A stretch of DNA of 64,000 nt from positions 277,359 through 341,358 of the forward strand of contig NZ_CADIKK010000003.1 of the NCBI RefSeq assembly GCF_902859915.1, in the 5' to 3' direction. The notes under the pieces were generated by a model. It saw only the letters and a program-made list of their open reading frames with translations. It was not told where the DNA came from and did no database searches. Position numbers and translations under genes: made by a program. Positions 50,484-58,617 of the stretch are shown piece after piece; positions within the stretch are counted from its first letter, which is position 1, and every line of letters starts with the position of its first letter. The stretch is from Paraburkholderia ultramafica (GTDB lineage: Bacteria > Pseudomonadota > Gammaproteobacteria > Burkholderiales > Burkholderiaceae).

Positions 50484-51929
50484 ATGGCCACTTCGAGCTA
50501 TACCGATACCCGTCTTCTGATTAACGGCGAATGGTGCGACGCCGCCAGCGGCAAGACCCTCGACGTCATCAACCCGGCCACCGGCCAGGCCATCGGCAAA
50601 GTGGCCCACGCCGGCATCGCCGATCTCGACCGCGCGCTCGAAGCCGCGCAACGCGGCTTCGAAGCATGGCGCAAGATCCCGGCCAACGAACGCGCGACGA
50701 CCATGCGCAAAGCCGCCGCGCTGGTGCGCGAGCGCGCCTCCGACATCGCCCGCCTGATGACGCAGGAACAGGGCAAGCCGTTCGCCGAAGCGCGCGGCGA
50801 AGCGCTGGCCGCCGCGGACATCATCGAATGGTTCGCCGACGAAGGCCGCCGCGTGTACGGCCGGATCGTGCCGTCGCGCAACCTCGCCGCGCAGCAACTG
50901 GTGCTCAAGGAGCCGATCGGCCCGGTCGCGGCGTTCACGCCGTGGAATTTCCCGGTCAACCAGGTGGTGCGCAAGCTCAGCGCGGCGCTCGCCTGCGGCT
51001 GCTCGTTCCTCGTCAAGGCGCCGGAAGAGACCCCGGCGTCGCCGGCCGCGCTGCTGCAGGCGTTCGTCGAAGCCGGCGTGCCGGCCGGCACGGTCGGCCT
51101 CGTGTTCGGTGACCCGGCCGAAATCTCCAGCTACCTGATCCCGCATCCGGTGATCCGCAAGGTCACGTTCACCGGCTCGACGCCGGTCGGCAAGCAACTG
51201 GCCGCCCTGGCCGGCGCGCACATGAAGCGCGCGACGATGGAACTGGGCGGTCATGCTCCGGTGATCGTCGCTGAAGACGCCGACGTGGCGCTCGCTGTGA
51301 AGGCAGCCGGCGCCGCGAAATTCCGCAACGCAGGCCAGGTCTGCATCTCGCCGACCCGCTTCCTGGTGCACAACAGCATCCGCGAAGAATTCGCCGCGGC
51401 GCTGGTCAAGCACGCTGAAAGCCTGAAGCTCGGCGACGGTCTCGCGGAAGGCACGACCCTCGGGCCGCTCGCCAACGCGCGGCGCCTCAGCGCAATGAGC
51501 AAGGTGCTCGACGACGCGCGCAAGACCGGCGCCAAGGTCGAGACGGGCGGCGAACGGGTGGGCTCCGAAGGCAACTTCTTCGCGCCGACCGTGCTGACCA
51601 ACGTGTCGCTCGAAGCGGATGTGTTCAACAACGAACCGTTCGGCCCGGTCGCCGCGATTCGCGGCTTCGACAAGCTCGAAGAAGCGATCGCCGAAGCCAA
51701 CCGTCTGCCGTTCGGCCTCGCCGGCTATGCGTACACGAAGTCGTTCAGCAACGTGCATCTGCTGTCGCAGCAGATGGAAGTCGGCATGCTGTGGATCAAC
51801 CAGCCGGCCACGCCGTCGCCGGAAATGCCGTTCGGCGGCGTGAAGGATTCGGGCTACGGTTCGGAAGGCGGTCCGGAAGCGATGGAAGGTTATCTGGTCA
51901 CCAAGGCGGTGTCGGTGATGGCCGTTTAA
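50484..51929 (+). CDS. Succinate-semialdehyde dehydrogenase (GabD-like)
   Basis: A 481-residue NAD(P)-dependent aldehyde dehydrogenase. Motifs are [42 protein letters not shown] with catalytic Glu, and [14 protein letters not shown] with the catalytic Cys. The family includes GabD and related semialdehyde dehydrogenases (for example alpha-ketoglutaric semialdehyde), so substrate is inferred. ATG 50484 fits the start [16 protein letters not shown] rho-independent terminator follows. Confidence 0.88.
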   Translation: MATSSYTDTRLLINGEWCDAASGKTLDVINPATGQAIGKVAHAGIADLDRALEAAQRGFEAWRKIPANERATTMRKAAALVRERASDIARLMTQEQGKPFAEARGEALAAADIIEWFADEGRRVYGRIVPSRNLAAQQLVLKEPIGPVAAFTPWNFPVNQVVRKLSAALACGCSFLVKAPEETPASPAALLQAFVEAGVPAGTVGLVFGDPAEISSYLIPHPVIRKVTFTGSTPVGKQLAALAGAHMKRATMELGGHAPVIVAEDADVALAVKAAGAAKFRNAGQVCISPTRFLVHNSIREEFAAALVKHAESLKLGDGLAEGTTLGPLANARRLSAMSKVLDDARKTGAKVETGGERVGSEGNFFAPTVLTNVSLEADVFNNEPFGPVAAIRGFDKLEEAIAEANRLPFGLAGYAYTKSFSNVHLLSQQMEVGMLWINQPATPSPEMPFGGVKDSGYGSEGGPEAMEGYLVTKAVSVMAV

Positions 51930-52010
51930 GGCCGACAAGGGCGGGCCAAGGCAAGCTAAGGCAAATTGACGCGAGCCTGTTAGCCCGCACTGTTTCGAAT
52001 CACTGTACCG

Positions 52011-52042
52011 GGTCCGCGAGTCAACGCTCGCGGACCTTTTTT
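52011..52042 (+). terminator. Rho-independent terminator
   Basis: Perfect 10-base stem GGTCCGCGAG / CTCGCGGACC with a short loop (TCAACG) and a run of six T. It lies 81 bases after the dehydrogenase stop. Confidence 0.9.
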
Positions 52043-52048
52043 ATTGCC

Positions 52049-52315
52049 ATGGACAAAGCCACGCTTGAACTCATGCAGCCCACGCTGACCGGCACGACCG
52101 TCGAACTCCGGCCGCTTCAACGGGAGCACGCGCAAGCGCTGCCCGACGCCGCCGCGCACGGGCAACTCTGGAACATGAAGCTGACCGTGGTGCCGGGACC
52201 GGACACCATCGACGGCTACCTCGCGACCGCACTCGCTGGATGCGAGGCCGGCACCATCATCGATGACGAATGGCCTGGCGTGAAGGCGATGCTCGAAGAG
52301 AAGCTGAAGCGCTAA
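52049..52315 (+). pseudogene. GNAT acetyltransferase with internal deletion
   Basis: An 88-codon frame with the start of RimJ/RimL-type N-acetyltransferases (MQPTLTGTTVELRPLQREHA, DTIDGYLATALAGCEAGT) joined in frame near 52256 to the extreme C-terminus (IIDDEWPGVKAMLEEKLKR). The acetyl-CoA-binding core, about 110 residues, is missing. The frame is kept but the enzyme cannot work. Confidence 0.75.
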
Positions 52316-52385
52316 TCAGCGCACCGTCATAGATGGCCCGTTCACGCCGCAATCGACCGCGAACGGACCATCCCGGCCAACAAGC

Positions 52386-52542
52386 TCAAACGCGCGCGTC
52401 CCGCTCATTGAGCGGCGCAGCCTGCGCCGCCGCCACGAACTCCTCACGCAACGCATCGCTCGCCTGATGCCGGCGCACCCACAGCGCGGTGAGAATCGGC
52501 ACGAGAATCGCGGTCACCAGACAGGCCGTCGCGACCATCGCG
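52386..52542 (-). pseudogene. 2-keto-3-deoxygluconate permease (KdgT-like), C-terminal remnant
   Basis: About 50 residues on the minus strand, MVATACLVTAILVPILTALW then VRRHQ and a polar tail to TGA at 52386-52388. This is the last membrane helix and tail of KdgT-type permeases. The remaining helices are absent; at 52543-52547 the sequence switches to the kduD remnant on the other strand. Confidence 0.55.
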
Positions 52543-52546
52543 GTAG

Positions 52547-52795
52547 CTCGCGAACGAATGGGCCGCGCAACGCATCAACGTGAACGCGATCGCGCCCGGC
52601 TACATGGCGACCGCGAACACGGCGGCGTTGCGCGACGACGCGCAGCGCAACGAAGAGATTGTCGGCCGCATTCCGGCGGGCCGCTGGGGAACGCCTGACG
52701 ATCTCGCGGGGCCTGCCGTATTTCTCGCCTCGTGCGCGTCGGACTACGTGCATGGGCATACACTGGCGGTGGATGGCGGCTGGCTGGCACGCTAG
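52547..52795 (+). pseudogene. 2-deoxy-D-gluconate 3-dehydrogenase (KduD-like), C-terminal remnant
   Basis: The frame reads [40 protein letters not shown] and ends [14 protein letters not shown], the typical final third of KduD. The nucleotide-binding start and catalytic Tyr-Lys are absent. It abuts the kdgT stub head to head. Confidence 0.75.
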
Positions 52796-52934
52796 CTCGG
52801 CAGAAGCGCGCACGACGCGGTATGCTCTCGCGCCTGGCAGCGTGATTGACGGTGTGTGCCGGCAATGCACGTGAGCAGCGCAGGTTGGCAGCGCAAGGTA
52901 GCAGCGCGGGTTCGCATAGATAGGGATGACGGAC

Positions 52935-53801
52935 ATGGCAGCAACAGGCAAACAGCGCAAAGACGACGTCGCCGCGCAGATGCAGGACGCGGAGAGAGTC
53001 GACTGCGGCGGCGGCGAACGGGGCGAATCGGCGTCGTCGATCGGCCGCGTATTCGCGATTCTGGGCACGATCGGCGACAGCGGACAGATCGGCATCAGCG
53101 AACTGTCGCAACGGCTCGCGATGTCGAAGACCACCGTGCACCGCGTGACCCAGACGCTGAAGGCGCTCGGCTATGTGACCCAGGAAGTCGAAACCGAACG
53201 CTACCGGCTGACGATCCGTCTGTTCGAACTCAGCGCGAAGGCGCTGGAAAGCGTCGATCTCGTGCGCGAGGCCGACGTCGAGATGCGGCGCATCGGCCAG
53301 GTGACGCGCGAAGCGGTCCACCTCGGCGCATTCGACGAAGACGCGATCATCTACATCCACAAGATCGACGCCGACTACGGGTTGCGCATGCAGTCGCGGA
53401 TCGGCCGACGCAATCCGCTGCACAGCACGGCGATCGGCAAGGTGCTGCTCGCGTGGATGGACCCGCTTGATGCGCGCGACGTGCTCTCGCACGTCGAATT
53501 CCGCAAGTCGACCCAGAAGACGCTCACCTGCGCCGAAGCGGTGCTCAGCATCCTGCCGCACGTGCGCGAGCAAGGTTATGGCGAGGACAACGAGGAACAG
53601 GAAGAAGGACTGCAGTGTATTGCGGTGCCGGTGTTCGATCGCTTCGGCCGCGTGATTGCCGGCCTGTCGATTTCGTTTCCGACCATGCGCTGCGGCGCCG
53701 ACACGAAGTCGCACTACGTCGCGCTGCTCAAGCAGTCGGGTCTCGCGATCTCGACACGGCTCGGCTATCGCGAAGCGACGGCGCACGCCGCCGCTGGATA
53801 G
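52935..53801 (+). CDS. kdgR: IclR-family regulator KdgR
   Basis: A 288-residue regulator. Winged HTH near 40-100 (ISELSQRLAMSKTTVHRVTQ, LKALGYVTQEVETERYRLT) and the effector domain with HLGAFDEDAIIYIHKIDADY, SRIGRRNPLHSTAIGKVLLA, REQGYGEDNEEQEEGLQCIA and VFDRFGRVIAGLSISFPT, which match enterobacterial KdgR closely. KdgR represses pectin/uronate genes and is released by 2-keto-3-deoxygluconate. Here the neighbouring kdgT and kduD are broken, so it is a stranded regulator or acts elsewhere. ATG 52935 has AGGG nine bases upstream; ATG 52926 is possible. Confidence 0.88.
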   Translation: MAATGKQRKDDVAAQMQDAERVDCGGGERGESASSIGRVFAILGTIGDSGQIGISELSQRLAMSKTTVHRVTQTLKALGYVTQEVETERYRLTIRLFELSAKALESVDLVREADVEMRRIGQVTREAVHLGAFDEDAIIYIHKIDADYGLRMQSRIGRRNPLHSTAIGKVLLAWMDPLDARDVLSHVEFRKSTQKTLTCAEAVLSILPHVREQGYGEDNEEQEEGLQCIAVPVFDRFGRVIAGLSISFPTMRCGADTKSHYVALLKQSGLAISTRLGYREATAHAAAG

Positions 53802-53842
53802 CGGCGCGCGGCTAGCGGTGAGTGGCTAGTCGCGAGTGGCCA

Positions 53843-54391
53843 TCAAGGCAACATCCGCTGCAACACGCGATCCTTCAGGATGAAGCGGTGAAACAGCGCC
53901 CCTGCGATATGCAGCGCGATCAAAGCGAACAACACCCACGCCAGATAGCCGTGAATGTCGCCCATTGCATAGCCGACCGACGAACCGACAGGCGCAATCG
54001 CCGGATAGGGCAACAGCCCGAACAGCTTGACCGACCAGCCGCGCGACGACGCGTTGGCCCACCCCAGCAAAGGCACAGCCAATAGCGCGAGATAGAGCAG
54101 CCCATGCGTGATATGCGACACCACGCGGAGAAACGGCGACACTTGCGCCGGCGCCGGCGAATGTACGAGACGCCAGATGATCCGCAGCAGCACCACGGCG
54201 ATCAGCGCTGCACCCACGCCGAGATGCCAGGCGATCAGTCCTTCCGGGCGCGTGTCCTTTTGGATATCCGGCATGGTCCAGCCGATCACGAACTGCGCGG
54301 CGATCAATATGACCACCAGCCAGTGAAAAAACTTCGCCAGGCCGTTATAGCCCGCTGTGTAGTAGCGCAAGGTGCTTTCGTCGGATCGCAT
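53843..54391 (-). CDS. Cytochrome b561 family protein
   Basis: A 182-residue di-haem membrane protein with four helices: FHWLVVILIAAQFVIGWTMP, WHLGVGAALIAVVLLRIIWR, HITHGLLYLALLAVPLLGWA and HGYLAWVLFALIALHIAGAL (each 20). The helical histidines are the haem ligands. YceJ/CybB-type; may move electrons from quinol to superoxide or other acceptors. It stands alone. Confidence 0.92.
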   Translation of the reverse strand: MRSDESTLRYYTAGYNGLAKFFHWLVVILIAAQFVIGWTMPDIQKDTRPEGLIAWHLGVGAALIAVVLLRIIWRLVHSPAPAQVSPFLRVVSHITHGLLYLALLAVPLLGWANASSRGWSVKLFGLLPYPAIAPVGSSVGYAMGDIHGYLAWVLFALIALHIAGALFHRFILKDRVLQRMLP

Positions 54392-54920
54392 AATCAGAGT
54401 TGTTTGACCATCGTATCGCTATCGGTTGAAGACAGCCTCCTCGCATCGGTATGCGGGAATGCTGGGCGAAAGTATTACGAATGCTACAGATCGAACCTTA
54501 ACAGAAGCTGATGGCGCCCCGCCCCGTCCTGTCTTGAAAATAGAGATGGGCACGCAGGACAAGCGAGCGGTCGTCCACGATGCCGCCTCACGTCCCCAGT
54601 CTGCAACTGAATGTATCCGCCCGACCTATCCGCGGCGAAACGCGATGTCGTCCACTTACCGGCTGTTGATGCGTCAATCGTTCAACACGTCCAACCACGC
54701 GCAATGCCCGAAGGCGGCGTTTTTTTCATAGCGTGCTCAATAGCTTGCCACCGGTCCCGCGATCTCCCAACGGCTCGATATGGCGCGCCGACATCGCTGC
54801 GCTTGCGCCCGGCACCTGTGACCAACACGCGAGCGCATCGACACGTCCTGTTACACACAAACACAACGGAAATACCGCCGCTCAGTAGAGTTCGGGTCAC
54901 AAGCAATAGGGAGCAACGTC
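54392..54920. other. Intergenic region, no gene seen
   Basis: About 530 bases between cytochrome b561 and the small lipoprotein. Frames present are short and without recognisable motifs. I see no tRNA, repeat or strong terminator here. Confidence 0.5.
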
Positions 54921-55058
54921 ATGAAAAGAATATTTGCACTGGCCATCCTGGCGGCAACGCTCGATGGCGCGTTGAGCGGCTGCATCGTGGTCCCCGATGG
55001 CGGCTATCACGATCATGACCACCATTACGACCACGATCGCGATCGCGACCATTACTAA
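54921..55058 (+). CDS. Small His-rich lipoprotein (45 residues)
   Basis: The ORF begins MKRIFALAILAATLDGALSG then C: a signal peptide with lipobox LSGC, followed by a short mature part of His, Asp and Tyr (DHDHHYDHD, RDRDHY). GGGAGCAA precedes ATG 54921. It is too short to be certain, but the lipobox and ribosome site are good. The next gene also encodes a His-rich exported protein, suggesting shared metal handling. Confidence 0.65.
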   Translation: MKRIFALAILAATLDGALSGCIVVPDGGYHDHDHHYDHDRDRDHY

Positions 55059-55111
55059 GCGCATCACGCGCAACAACCCCCACTCTCAATCGTAGAACCC
55101 GAGAATAAAAC

Positions 55112-55498
55112 ATGAGCAATTCACGAACCCGCTGGTTGTCGTTGGGGATCGTTGCAGGCTTGGGAATCGGTGCATCGTCGGCCGCGCTGGCCCACATCGA
55201 TGTCGGTGTGAACATCGGCGTTCCGGGTGTCGCTTACGCGCCCGAGCCGGTGTATGCGCCGCCACCGCCGGTATACGTGCCTGCGCCGCCAGTGGTCGTG
55301 GTGAGCCCGGGCTGGTACGGCGAGCGCTATTACGACGGCCACCGCTACTGGGAACGACGCGAGTGGGAAGAGCATCATCACGACCGGCGCGAGTGGCATG
55401 ACGCCCGCGGTCCGTACGGCGACCCGCGCGGCCACGACAACGGTTGGCATGGCCATGGCCATGGCGACGACCACGACCACGGGCACGGCGATCACTGA
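55112..55498 (+). CDS. Exported His/Pro/Tyr-rich protein
   Basis: A 128-residue secreted protein: signal peptide (LSLGIVAGLGIGASSAALA), a Pro-Val-Tyr-rich linker (YAPPPPVYVPAPPVVVV), a WYGERYYDGHRYW segment, and a His-rich tail (HGHGHGDDHDHGHGDH). Such YXXGRY/W-type small proteins are common in Burkholderia envelopes. The tail could bind Ni, Zn or Cu. Function unknown. Confidence 0.8.
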   Translation: MSNSRTRWLSLGIVAGLGIGASSAALAHIDVGVNIGVPGVAYAPEPVYAPPPPVYVPAPPVVVVSPGWYGERYYDGHRYWERREWEEHHHDRREWHDARGPYGDPRGHDNGWHGHGHGDDHDHGHGDH

Positions 55499-55576
55499 TG
55501 CACGGGCGACGGCCGCGTCGATGACGCAGCCGTACCGCGCTGGCATTCGCGCCCCCCCTTTTGCAGGAGCGACGAT

Positions 55577-55825
55577 TTGCTACGCAACGATCCAAGACGA
55601 GTAACGGCGCACATCGATGGCACGCTCATCAGCGCCGAATACAGCGAACAGACCGGCCAATTGTGTTTGCGCCAGGACGGCACACTGTTGCGCGAATGGT
55701 TTCCGCCTCATTCGTGGATGGCGATTGCGTCGGTGGCGGGTGCGCGGCATTGGGGCACGCGGCCTAGCGACGACGATCTGCTCGCGCTGCTGCGCAACGA
55801 GATGGCGTTGCTGAACACGCCCTAG
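55577..55825 (+). CDS. Small soluble protein of unknown function
   Basis: An 82-residue frame starting with TTG 55577 (AGGAG eight bases upstream): MLRNDPRRVTAHIDGTLISA... It has a compact look with FPPHSWMAI and ARHWGTRPSDDDLLALLRNE. It overlaps the stop of the convergent DUF4148 gene by four bases. I do not recognise it; a chance ORF is possible. Confidence 0.5.
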   Translation: MLRNDPRRVTAHIDGTLISAEYSEQTGQLCLRQDGTLLREWFPPHSWMAIASVAGARHWGTRPSDDDLLALLRNEMALLNTP

Positions 55826-56073
55826 CGCGCGTTGTAGATCGGCGGCGAGTAGGAGCTGACCGTCGTGTCGGTGCCGCGGCCGGCTTGCCACGTACCGTGG
55901 TTGCCCGCGCCATATCCGCTGTTATCGGTTTGATCCGCGTGCTGCTGACCCGCGGCTTGCGTCTGCGCAGCCTGCGGGTCCTGCGAAACAGGCTGACTGG
56001 CCGACTGCGCGAACGACGCAACCGGCGCGGCGAGAACGACAGCGAGAGCAACGGCGTGAATGAACGACTTCAT
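55822..56073 (-). CDS. DUF4148-like exported small protein
   Basis: An 83-residue protein: signal peptide MKSFIHAVALAVVLAAPVAS then FAQ, followed by a Gln/Ala-rich segment and GNHGTWQAGRGTDTTVSSYS. Many Burkholderiaceae carry families of such small secreted proteins. ATG 56073 has GGAGG upstream; the longer frame is not supported. The 255-base gap to 56329 holds nothing recognisable. Confidence 0.7.
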   Translation of the reverse strand: MKSFIHAVALAVVLAAPVASFAQSASQPVSQDPQAAQTQAAGQQHADQTDNSGYGAGNHGTWQAGRGTDTTVSSYSPPIYNAR

Positions 56074-56328
56074 GAACCACCTCCGGGGATTGTCTCCGCA
56101 TGCGCTGCTGACGTGACTCTTATTGCAGCGGTGGAGCCAGTGTAGGTGCCTGGCGTGACCGGATAAATCCGCTAATCCTGAATTCACTGTTGTGTTTCAG
56201 ATCACAATGGAAGCCGCTGCTCATCGAGAAGTCATCGCGCCCGGGTGCGGCGGCACGTTATCGAATTCCCGCCGACAGGATTGAGCAGCCGGTCTCCCAT
56301 GGCGCGACGCCCTTTTACAACGCAGCTG

Positions 56329-57756
56329 TCATTTGACCGCGACAGCAGCCACGGCCCCGTCAGACGACGCTTCGTCGGACGTCGCGCGCCGCATCATCAG
56401 ATACACGCCGCTCGCCGCGATGACCGCCGGCACGGCCAGCAGGCTAAACACCGCGCCGAACTGCCAGCCGAGCCCCATCAGCGCGGCGCCGACCAGCGCG
56501 CCCGCCACGCCGCCGACGCGGCCGATCCCCAGCATCCACGCGACGCCGGTCGCCCGCGCACGCGTCGGGTAGAAATTCGCGGCCAGCGCCGACATCGACG
56601 TGACTGCACTGGTGGCCACCGTGCCGGTGAGGAAGATCAGGGTGCCGAGCCAGACCTGATGGCCGACGCCGCGTCCGACCAGCAGGACCAGCACGCCCAC
56701 CAGCACATAGGTCAGCGCGACGACGCGATGGCCGGCGAAGCGGTCCATGATCCAGCCGACACACAGATTGCCGAGCACGCCGCCGAGCGGAAAGAGCGAC
56801 GTCATCAACGCGGCCTTTTCGCCCGAGAAGCCGGTGTCCTTGAACAGCGTCGGCAGCCAGTTGGTGAGCAGGTAGTAGATCAGCAGCCCCATGAAATACG
56901 CGAGCCACAGCATCAGCGTGCCGAAGCGGTAGCGTGACGAGAGCACGATGGCGAGCGCCCATTGGCCACGCGCGCCTGGCTTGCCGCGCTCATTCGCGCT
57001 ATTCGCACTGCCCGCCGTGGATTCACGGCCTGCGCGCGCATCCACCGCCACGAAGCGGCATCCGTCGAAGCGATTCTGCCGCGCAATGCGTTGCAAGATC
57101 CGCGCGATGCGCTGATCCGCCTGCCTGCGCACGGCGAGAAACTGCACCGACTCCGGCAGCATCAGAACCAGCAGCACGGTCAGCACGATCGGGCCGACGC
57201 CGCCCGCCACCAGCACGCTGGGCCAGCCGAAATGCGGAATCAGCCATGCGGAAGCGAGGCCACCGATCGCGAGTCCGCAGGAAAAACCGCAGAACATCGC
57301 GTTGACCGCGACCGCGCGGATTCGCGCGGGTGCGTATTCGGACATCAGCGTGACGGCGTTCGGCATCGCCGCGCCGAGACCGAGTCCGGTGAAAAAGCGC
57401 AGCAGCGTCAGCGCTTCGATCGACGTCGCGCGAGCCGCCGCGAGACTCCACACGCCGAAGAAGAACACCGACAACACCAGCACCGTCTTGCGCCCGAGAC
57501 GATCCGCGCAAGGACCGGCCGCGAGCGCGCCGATACCCAGCCCGACCAGTGCCGCGCTCATCACCGGGCCGAGCGAGCTGCGCGCGATGCCCCACTGCTG
57601 CACCAGCGACGGCGCGATGAAGCCGACCGCGGCCGTATCGAAACCATCCGCCGCGACGACCAGAAAGCACAGCACGAGAATCGTCCATTGAAATGGCGAG
57701 AAGCGCTGTTCGTCGATGAAGGCCTGAACATCCACACTGCGGTTGGCGCTTGTCAT
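56329..57756 (-). CDS. MFS transporter, aromatic acid:H+ symporter family
   Basis: A 475-residue carrier with 12 helices. Family motifs: VVAADGFDTAAVGFIAPSL in helix 1 (D-G-x-D), the loop 2-3 motif GPCADRLGRKTVLVLSV, and helix 8-9 loop DRFAGHR. This is the AAHS group (PcaK, BenK, MhpT). GGAGACG precedes the ATG. Its neighbours (FAD dehydrogenase, two SDRs, NIPSNAP) suggest uptake of an aromatic or alicyclic acid. Confidence 0.88.
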   Translation of the reverse strand: MTSANRSVDVQAFIDEQRFSPFQWTILVLCFLVVAADGFDTAAVGFIAPSLVQQWGIARSSLGPVMSAALVGLGIGALAAGPCADRLGRKTVLVLSVFFFGVWSLAAARATSIEALTLLRFFTGLGLGAAMPNAVTLMSEYAPARIRAVAVNAMFCGFSCGLAIGGLASAWLIPHFGWPSVLVAGGVGPIVLTVLLVLMLPESVQFLAVRRQADQRIARILQRIARQNRFDGCRFVAVDARAGRESTAGSANSANERGKPGARGQWALAIVLSSRYRFGTLMLWLAYFMGLLIYYLLTNWLPTLFKDTGFSGEKAALMTSLFPLGGVLGNLCVGWIMDRFAGHRVVALTYVLVGVLVLLVGRGVGHQVWLGTLIFLTGTVATSAVTSMSALAANFYPTRARATGVAWMLGIGRVGGVAGALVGAALMGLGWQFGAVFSLLAVPAVIAASGVYLMMRRATSDEASSDGAVAAVAVK

Positions 57757-57945
57757 TTGACGTCTCCTTGCGCGTGGGCAAAACGTGTTTCAGGGTCGTA
57801 CGGGTGCAGGACTTCCGCCCTGCCTGGTTGGGGCTTCTTCATTGCGATGTCTCCGTGACAGGACAAGGTGATGTTTTTTATTGTTCGGAATACTATGGAT
57901 AATGCGGTTGCCGGTGCCTGACCCGCATCCGGCTCGCGTGGGCTG

Positions 57946-58246
57946 TCAGCCGTCGGCTGCGCCGTACGCATGCCAGCGGCCATCCACGCTCAGCACCGTG
58001 CCGGTGATGTAGCTCGCGGCGTCCGACGCGAGGAAGCTGATGGCCCGCGCGATTTCCTCCGGCCGCGCGAGCCGGCCCATCGGCGTGCGCCGCGCCCAGC
58101 TGCTGCGCGCGTTCGCGAGCACGCTCCGCCTCCTGGTCGGCGACGGCCACGCTATAGCCCTGCTGCGCGAAGCGTTGCGCGGTGGCCCAGCCGATGCCGT
58201 TCGCGCCGCCTGTCACGAGCGCGACGCGTCGTGTTTGATCGATCAT
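57946..58246 (-). pseudogene. Short-chain dehydrogenase with internal deletion and frame change
   Basis: From ATG 58246 the SDR start is clear: [38 protein letters not shown]. Near 58095 the sequence jumps to the C-terminal part in another frame ([35 protein letters not shown]). About 150 residues with NNAG and YxxxK are missing. It sits between NIPSNAP and the MFS gene, within what was a single operon. Confidence 0.8.
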
Positions 58247-58278
58247 GTTGTGTCTCCTCCTGAATGACGCGCATACCG

Positions 58279-58617
58279 CTAGCGAAGCATCGCCAGACTC
58301 CTGAAATCGACGCGCCTGATGATCCGGCTTTCCTGCGCGACGATCAGATGCGCCGATGCCTGCAGATACGCGGGCCATTCGGGATCGGCGTCGCGCGCGG
58401 TGCGGCGCTGGTCGTAATCGGCGATGCTCTCGTAGCCCCACAGATGCACCACCTGATTCAACGCGCCGATGTCGCTCATATAGAAGCCGACCGGCGCACC
58501 GAGATACTTCAGCTGGATCGGCATGGCCAGCCGGTCGAAGACGTCGATGAATCCCGCCATGCCGCGCGGCCGGATCGTATAGATGCGGTGATCGACGAAA
58601 GGTTTGCCGCTGCTCAT
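58279..58617 (-). CDS. NIPSNAP family protein
   Basis: A 112-residue ferredoxin-like-fold protein: VDHRIYTIRPRGMAGFIDVF, HLWGYESIADYDQRR and LIVAQESRI are typical. Such proteins often accompany catabolic operons with unclear role. ATG 58617 overlaps the FAD-enzyme stop by ATGA. Confidence 0.85.
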   Translation of the reverse strand: MSSGKPFVDHRIYTIRPRGMAGFIDVFDRLAMPIQLKYLGAPVGFYMSDIGALNQVVHLWGYESIADYDQRRTARDADPEWPAYLQASAHLIVAQESRIIRRVDFRSLAMLR

